From the NCBI GenBank assembly GCA_046262415.1, contig JBHEMU010000196.1:1-9815 (forward strand): 9,815 nucleotides of DNA, in the 5' to 3' direction. The translations under genes were made by a program, and so were the position numbers. Position 1 is the stretch's first letter; every line of letters begins with the position of its first letter. Under the pieces are notes generated by a model, which worked only from the letters and a program-made list of their open reading frames with translations, was not told where the DNA came from and searched no databases. This DNA comes from JACDAS01 sp046262415. Its GTDB lineage: Bacteria; Actinomycetota; Thermoleophilia; Gaiellales; Gaiellaceae. Of the stretch, positions 6,478-9,815 are shown piece after piece.

Positions 6478-7034
6478 GCGAAGTTCCGCCAGTAGCGGCT
6501 CGGCGTCGGGCCCTCCTGGCCCTGGTACTTCGAGTCGAGCCCGCCGGATCCGTAGGGCGTCTCGGCCGCCTCGGTCATCTGCACGAACGACAGCTGTCCG
6601 ATCTTCATTCCCCGGTAGATCGTGATCGGCAGGTTGGCGACGTTCGAGAGCTCCAGGGTCACGTGGCCGTCCCAACCCGGGTCGATGAACCCCGCCGTGG
6701 AATGGATCAGCAGGCCGAGCCGCCCGAGCGAGCTCTTCCCCTCGAGGCGGGCGACGAGGTCGTCGGGGAGGCGGATGCGCTCCAGCGTCGAGCCGAGCAC
6801 GAACTCCCCGGGGTGCAGGATGAAGGGCTCGTCGCCGATCTCCACCAGCTCGGTCAGCTCCTCCTGCGGCAGCTTCACGTCGATGTAGGGGTAGCGGGCG
6901 TTGTGGAAGACGCGGAAGTACCGGTCGACGCGAACGTCGACGCTGGACGGCTGCAGCAGCGACGGGTCGTAGGGGTCGATCTCGATGCGGCCCTCGCCGA
7001 GCAGCCGCCGGATCGTGCGGTCGGAGAGAACCAC
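6474..7034 (-). CDS. dcd: dCTP deaminase, probably bifunctional (dCTP deaminase/dUTPase)
   Basis: Makes dUMP or dUTP from dCTP for thymidylate synthesis. The 186-aa protein is recognisable over its full length: LQPSSVDVRVD at 27-37, HPGEFVLGSTLE at 74-85, LEGKSSLGRLGLL at 97-109, HSTAGFIDPG at 111-120, TLELSNVANLPI at 126-137 with E128 as the expected catalytic glutamate, MKIGQL at 143-148 and SKYQGQ with PTPSR near the end (168-179). The pattern is much closer to the mycobacterial bifunctional enzyme, which also hydrolyses to dUMP, than to the E. coli monofunctional enzyme. The GTG start lies directly behind a -10 hexamer, implying a leaderless mRNA. Its stop overlaps the next gene by 4 nt. 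Bifunctionality is inferred from family resemblance. Confidence 0.95.
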   Translation of the reverse strand: MVLSDRTIRRLLGEGRIEIDPYDPSLLQPSSVDVRVDRYFRVFHNARYPYIDVKLPQEELTELVEIGDEPFILHPGEFVLGSTLERIRLPDDLVARLEGKSSLGRLGLLIHSTAGFIDPGWDGHVTLELSNVANLPITIYRGMKIGQLSFVQMTEAAETPYGSGGLDSKYQGQEGPTPSRYWRNFA

Positions 7035-7040
7035 GCTCCG

Positions 7041-7068
7041 ATTCTACGAGCGGACGCGGTGCTGTCCT
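7041..7068 (-). promoter_or_regulatory. Leaderless promoter of dcd
   Basis: On the minus strand AGGACA (7068-7063), a 16-nt spacer and TAGAAT (7046-7041) lie upstream of the dcd GTG, which begins exactly 6 nt after the -10. The expected transcription start is the first base of the GTG. No Shine-Dalgarno is needed or seen. The -10/start geometry equals that before sufS. Confidence 0.65.
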
Positions 7069-7082
7069 GACCCGCAGAGGCG

Positions 7083-7090
7083 CCTATCGT
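7083..7090 (-). promoter_or_regulatory. Extra ACGATAGG motif, possible second -10 upstream of dcd
   Basis: ACGATAGG on the minus strand repeats the bases around the sufS -10 (1683-1690 on the plus strand). It lies about 37 nt upstream of the dcd -10. It could be a second weak promoter or chance; an 8-mer shared by three sites in this window is only suggestive. Nearby, at 7115-7131, a small hairpin GCCGGA/TCCGGC without T-tract is seen. Confidence 0.25.
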
Positions 7091-7182
7091 CCACCGCGAT
7101 GCCACTCGGGCGGAGCCGGACTTCCTCCGGCGGGAGCCCACGCAAGCGGTCTTCACGGAGCTGCGAGAAGGAGGGGGCGACC

Positions 7183-7255
7183 GGGGGAACCATGGGTTCC
7201 CCCGGTTCCGAACCATGGGTTCCCCCGTTCTCGAACCATGGGTTCCCCCGGTTCA
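7183..7255. repeat. Tandem palindromic repeat array, three copies, 23-bp period
   Basis: GAACCATGGGTTCCCCCG occurs unchanged at 7187-7204, 7210-7227 and 7233-7250, exactly 23 bp apart, with 5 variable bases between copies (GTTCC, TTCTC, GTTCA). Each copy contains the inverted pair GAACC-ATG-GGTTC. Copy 1 is extended by an upstream GGGG to a 9-bp perfect inverted repeat (7183-7191 with 7195-7203, 3-nt loop). The junctions can also pair (GGTTC-C-GAACC at 7204-7214), so alternative hairpins compete. The ggt stop codon (7255-7253) lies at the end of copy 3. As RNA on the minus strand this would be the 3' end of the ggt transcript, so termination or mRNA stabilisation is possible; there is no T-tract. 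Confidence 0.85.
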
Positions 7256-8686
7256 GAGCCCTGCCGCGAACCCGTCCTTGCGCGAGTCCGAGCCTCCGAG
7301 CAGCACGTCTCCGGCGACGAGGATCGCCTGGCCGGCGCCGAAGCCGGGCGTGTCCCGGTCCCGGACGGCGCGGAAGCCGGCCTGCTCGAGCTCGTGCACC
7401 CGATCCCAGAGGCCCTCCTCGAGCCGCACGACCTCGCCGTCGACCCGGAAGCGCGGGCGGTCGAGCGCCGCCTGGGGGTCCAGCCCCTCGTCCACGAGCG
7501 CCGAGACGAGCTGCATGTGCGCCTGCGCCTGGATGAAGCCGCCCATGACGCCGAACGGCCCGAGCAGCTTCTCGTCGCGCAGCAGGAGCCCCGGGATGAT
7601 CGTGTGGTAGGGGCGGCGCCCGCGCTCGACGCGTCCGCCGACCGCGAAGCACGCACCCCGGTTCTGCAGGACGACGCCGGTACCCGGCGCGACGAGACCG
7701 GAGCCGAAGCCCTGGAAGAGGCTCTGGATGAAGGAGACGGCCATGCCGTCGCCGTCGACGGCGCAGAGGTACACGGTGCCGCCCGCCGGCTCGCGAGTCG
7801 CCCCTGGAATGCCGTCGCGCCGCCGGTCGAGGTACCCCGGAGCGAGCAGGTCGGAGACGTCGACGCCGTCGCGGACGCGCTCGAAGGCGTCCTCGAGCGC
7901 GAGCCGCGCACAGCGGACCTGCGCCGCCAGGTGCGGCTCGAGGCCGTCGAGCAGTCCGAGCGCCTCGAGCGCGGCCACGCCCTGCGTCGGCGGCGGCAGC
8001 TCCAGCACCTCCACCCCCCGGTAGCTCAGGCGCAGCGGCTGCACCCAGCGCGGCTCGAAGTCGCCGAGGTCGTCGTCGGCGAGCCAGCTCACCTCCGTGA
8101 TCCCCCGGGCCACCGGGCCGCCGTAGAAGGCGACGGCGCCGTGCTCTGCGACGGCGCGGATCGTGCGCCCGAGTTCCGGGAGCCGGAAGCGCTGCCCCAC
8201 GAGCGGCGGCGGGCCCAACTCGGGGGGCGCAGGCCGGCGCGCCCACGCCTCGGCCGTCCGCGGCGTCGCCGCGACCCCCCTCGTGGCGGCGTCGACCGCC
8301 GGGGCGAGGCAGGTGTCGAGACCCAGGCGCCCGTGCCGCTCGGCGAGCGCGGCCCAGCCGGCGACCGCGCCCGGGACGGTCACGGACCTCGGGCCCGTTT
8401 CCTCGACCGGGACGAGCGGCTCCGCCCGGGCCGGCGCGGGACCGGCTGCGTCGAGCGCGTCCACCTGCCCGTCGCGCCAGACCAGTGCGAACGCGTCGCC
8501 GCCGAGACCGGTCGACATCGGCTCGGCCACGCAGAGGACGGCCGCGGCGGCGAGGGCCGCGTCGGCCGCGTTGCCGCCCTGCTCCAGCATTCTCAGGCCG
8601 GCCACGGTGGCGAGCGGCTGGCTCGTGGCGACCATGGCCTCGCCGGCTACGGCCGGAGGCCTCGCCGGCGCGAAGCGGAAGGGCAT
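7253..8686 (-). CDS. Gamma-glutamyltransferase-family Ntn hydrolase, non-classical, cytoplasmic
   Basis: A 477-aa self-processing N-terminal-nucleophile hydrolase. The conserved N-terminal block GGNAADAALAAA (37-48) and STGLGGDAFALVW (58-70) are family hallmarks. The predicted cleavage site and nucleophile is T304 in GGTVYLCAVD, giving subunits of about 303 and 174 residues. Two glutathione-related features are missing: the REXAP-type arginine motif (here LDAAGPAPARAEP, about 78-90) and the Ser-Ser pair of PLSSM (here RRPYHTIIPG, 357-366). This resembles GGT-like acylases or amidohydrolases (YwrD/oxamate-amidohydrolase type), so the substrate is probably not glutathione. No signal peptide is visible. 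ATG start is 7 nt after the capA-like stop, with AGGGG 4 nt upstream, so the two genes are probably one operon. The stop lies in the 23-bp repeat array. Confidence 0.88.
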   Translation of the reverse strand: MPFRFAPARPPAVAGEAMVATSQPLATVAGLRMLEQGGNAADAALAAAAVLCVAEPMSTGLGGDAFALVWRDGQVDALDAAGPAPARAEPLVPVEETGPRSVTVPGAVAGWAALAERHGRLGLDTCLAPAVDAATRGVAATPRTAEAWARRPAPPELGPPPLVGQRFRLPELGRTIRAVAEHGAVAFYGGPVARGITEVSWLADDDLGDFEPRWVQPLRLSYRGVEVLELPPPTQGVAALEALGLLDGLEPHLAAQVRCARLALEDAFERVRDGVDVSDLLAPGYLDRRRDGIPGATREPAGGTVYLCAVDGDGMAVSFIQSLFQGFGSGLVAPGTGVVLQNRGACFAVGGRVERGRRPYHTIIPGLLLRDEKLLGPFGVMGGFIQAQAHMQLVSALVDEGLDPQAALDRPRFRVDGEVVRLEEGLWDRVHELEQAGFRAVRDRDTPGFGAGQAILVAGDVLLGGSDSRKDGFAAGL

Positions 8687-8692
8687 TGGACC

Positions 8693-8700
8693 CCTATCGT
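8693..8700 (-). promoter_or_regulatory. ACGATAGG motif at the capA-like/ggt junction
   Basis: The minus strand reads CACGATAGGGGTCCA directly before the ggt-like ATG. ACGATAGG is the same 8-mer as at the sufS promoter and could be a -10 giving an mRNA with a leader of only a few bases. However, it overlaps the capA-like stop codon (8696-8694), and the AGGGG also serves as a ribosome-binding site, so a promoter here is optional. Confidence 0.3.
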
Positions 8701-9761
8701 GGCGGCTTGAGCACGCCGGTGTAGGAGAGCCGCATCCCGCGGCGCCCGAAGTCGCGGCGTGAGAGCTCGCGCACGAAGCCGTGCGTGGCCTCGGCCGGGT
8801 CGTAGGCGGGGATGCCTCCGTCCACCATGTGCAGCGGCACCAGCTTGCCGCGCACCCACGATCCGTTCGAGCGGAGGGTGACCTGCAGCACGCCCGTGAG
8901 TGCGAGCACGCCGCTGGTGTTGAACGTCCGGTAGCCGAGGAAGTTGCCCATGCTGTAGGCGATCAGTCGCCCGCGGTACCACTCCATGCCGCGCAGCACG
9001 TGGGGCCCGTGGCCGACGACGAGATCGGCCCCCGCGTCGACGACGGCGTGGGAGAACGCGACGAGGTTGCCGCGGTTCTCCCCGAGGAAGTACTCGGTCG
9101 CCGGCCGGACGTGCGTCTGGTCGCTTCCCTCGGCGCCCCCGTGAAAGGTGACGATGACGAGATCGGCGCGCTCGACGGCCCGGCGGACGAGGCTCTGGGC
9201 GGCCTGGATGTCGAGCAGGCTCTGCGCCCAGGCGTACGGCGCGAAGCCGACCACCGCGATTCTCGTCGAGCCCGCCCGGACGAGGGCGATCTCGCCGGGT
9301 CGTCCCGTGTGGGCGAGCCCGGCGCCGTCGAGCGCGCGCACCGTGTCGAGCAGGCCGATCGAGCCGAAGTCGTAGGCGTGGTTGTTGGCGAGGTTCATCA
9401 CCGTGAAGCCGCTCCTGCGAAGCAGGCCGGCGTAGGCGGGCGGGGCGCGGAACGCGAAGCAGTTGGACGAGCCCGAGCCGCACTTGGAGCTGCCGCGTGA
9501 GGTCAGCGTCCCCTCGAGGTTGCCCAGCACGACGCCGCCCTTCAGGTAGGGACGCACCCGGGCGAAGTACGCCTCACTGGGACCCTCGATCATCGCGATG
9601 TCCCCCGTGGCCGCGATCGTGACCGGCCGCGCGTGCTCCGGGGCGGCTGCGCGCGAGGACGCGGGTTCGGGCTCCGCCAGCTTGGACCCGGCGAGGGAGG
9701 CGGCCGCCAGACCGGCGACGGCGAGGGGGACGAGGCGGTGTCGCATCAGCTGGACAAGCAT
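8694..9761 (-). CDS. CapA-like exported metallophosphoesterase-fold protein (PGA_cap family)
   Basis: Member of the CapA family, named for poly-gamma-glutamate capsule proteins. Motifs, numbered from a TTG at 9806: ATGDIAM at 66-72, GNLEGTL at 95-101, NLANNHAYD at 138-146, TFHGGAEG at 220-227 and GHGPHVLRGMEWY at 265-277, then IAYSMGNFLG at 282-291; these Asp, Asn and His clusters form the calcineurin-like metal site. A signal peptide is evident: MRHR, then LVPLAVAGLAAASLAG, then a Pro/Glu/Ala-rich linker. The start is uncertain: ATG 9761 (chosen), ATG 9746 (the tightest signal peptide) or TTG 9806, and the frame stays open to the right window edge. None has a good ribosome-binding site at normal spacing. 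No capB or capC is visible, so capsule synthesis is not established; many CapA homologues act in other envelope processes. Confidence 0.85.
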   Translation of the reverse strand: MLVQLMRHRLVPLAVAGLAAASLAGSKLAEPEPASSRAAAPEHARPVTIAATGDIAMIEGPSEAYFARVRPYLKGGVVLGNLEGTLTSRGSSKCGSGSSNCFAFRAPPAYAGLLRRSGFTVMNLANNHAYDFGSIGLLDTVRALDGAGLAHTGRPGEIALVRAGSTRIAVVGFAPYAWAQSLLDIQAAQSLVRRAVERADLVIVTFHGGAEGSDQTHVRPATEYFLGENRGNLVAFSHAVVDAGADLVVGHGPHVLRGMEWYRGRLIAYSMGNFLGYRTFNTSGVLALTGVLQVTLRSNGSWVRGKLVPLHMVDGGIPAYDPAEATHGFVRELSRRDFGRRGMRLSYTGVLKPPR

Positions 9762-9815
9762 GCCCGATCCCGGAGTTCGCCCTCCGCCCTCACGGTCCTC
9801 GTCCAAAAGAGGGAA

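Noticed and set aside
7183..7255. CRISPR array
   Set aside because: Spacing between cores is 5 bp, far too short for spacers, and the copies are palindromic tandem repeats.
7044..8246. 400-aa minus-strand ORF running through the ggt-like gene, the repeats and the dcd promoter
   Set aside because: Pro/Ala/Arg-rich low-complexity translation in the wrong frame; it crosses the repeat array and a promoter.
7238..8710. 490-aa plus-strand ORF opposite the ggt-like gene
   Set aside because: It is rich in Arg, Glu, Ala and Gly without motifs and lies fully antisense to a gene with clear family motifs; a typical high-GC shadow frame.
9746..9806. TTG at 9806 as the true start of the CapA-like gene
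   Set aside because: It would put a charged, Gly-rich stretch before the signal peptide. Not excluded, because the frame stays open to the window edge.

Overview
The window is about 9.8 kb of very GC-rich DNA, densely packed with short intergenic gaps, frequent GTG starts and several stop/start overlaps. Protein features point to a high-GC actinobacterium: a SufS-SufU-Rieske gene order as in actinobacterial SUF clusters, a dCTP deaminase closely resembling the mycobacterial type, and GTG starts placed directly behind -10-like hexamers (probable leaderless mRNAs). A deep-branching lineage such as Thermoleophilia is my best guess; this is inference from style and not proof.

Left half (plus strand). 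A short, single-membrane-span FtsH-type AAA+ metalloprotease (84-1643) is followed by a new transcription unit that starts almost exactly at the GTG of sufS. The unit reads sufS cysteine desulfurase (1694-2938), sufU sulfur-transfer/scaffold protein (2946-3377), a small Rieske ferredoxin (3386-3715), a class I SAM methyltransferase (3712-4500) and a second, O-methyltransferase-like enzyme (4500-5132). The genes are 7-8 nt apart or overlap, so they are probably co-transcribed. The first three form an Fe-S cluster assembly module; SufB, SufC and SufD are not in the window.

Middle (5113-5324). The operon ends in a gene-poor stretch that is far from empty. It has a near-perfect Shine-Dalgarno sequence, a 13-codon micro-ORF, a long-range base-paired RNA structure and a strong terminator that can work in both directions. 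It looks like a structured small RNA or a dual-function transcript and I cannot assign it to a family.

Right half (minus strand, read right to left). A CapA-like exported protein (8694-9761, start uncertain and close to the window edge) is followed 7 nt later by a cytoplasmic gamma-glutamyltransferase-family hydrolase (7253-8686) whose stop codon lies in a tandem palindromic repeat array (7183-7255, 23-bp period). Then comes dcd (6474-7034) with its own leaderless-type promoter, overlapping by 4 nt an atypical SDR / NDUFA9-like NAD(P)-binding protein (5593-6477), and finally a 62-aa two-span membrane protein (5348-5536) that converges on the shared terminator.

Most worth a second look: the structured RNA with its micro-ORF, the 23-bp repeat array, the SufU that lacks the usual SufU insertion, the matched leaderless promoters, and the CapA/GGT-like pair.
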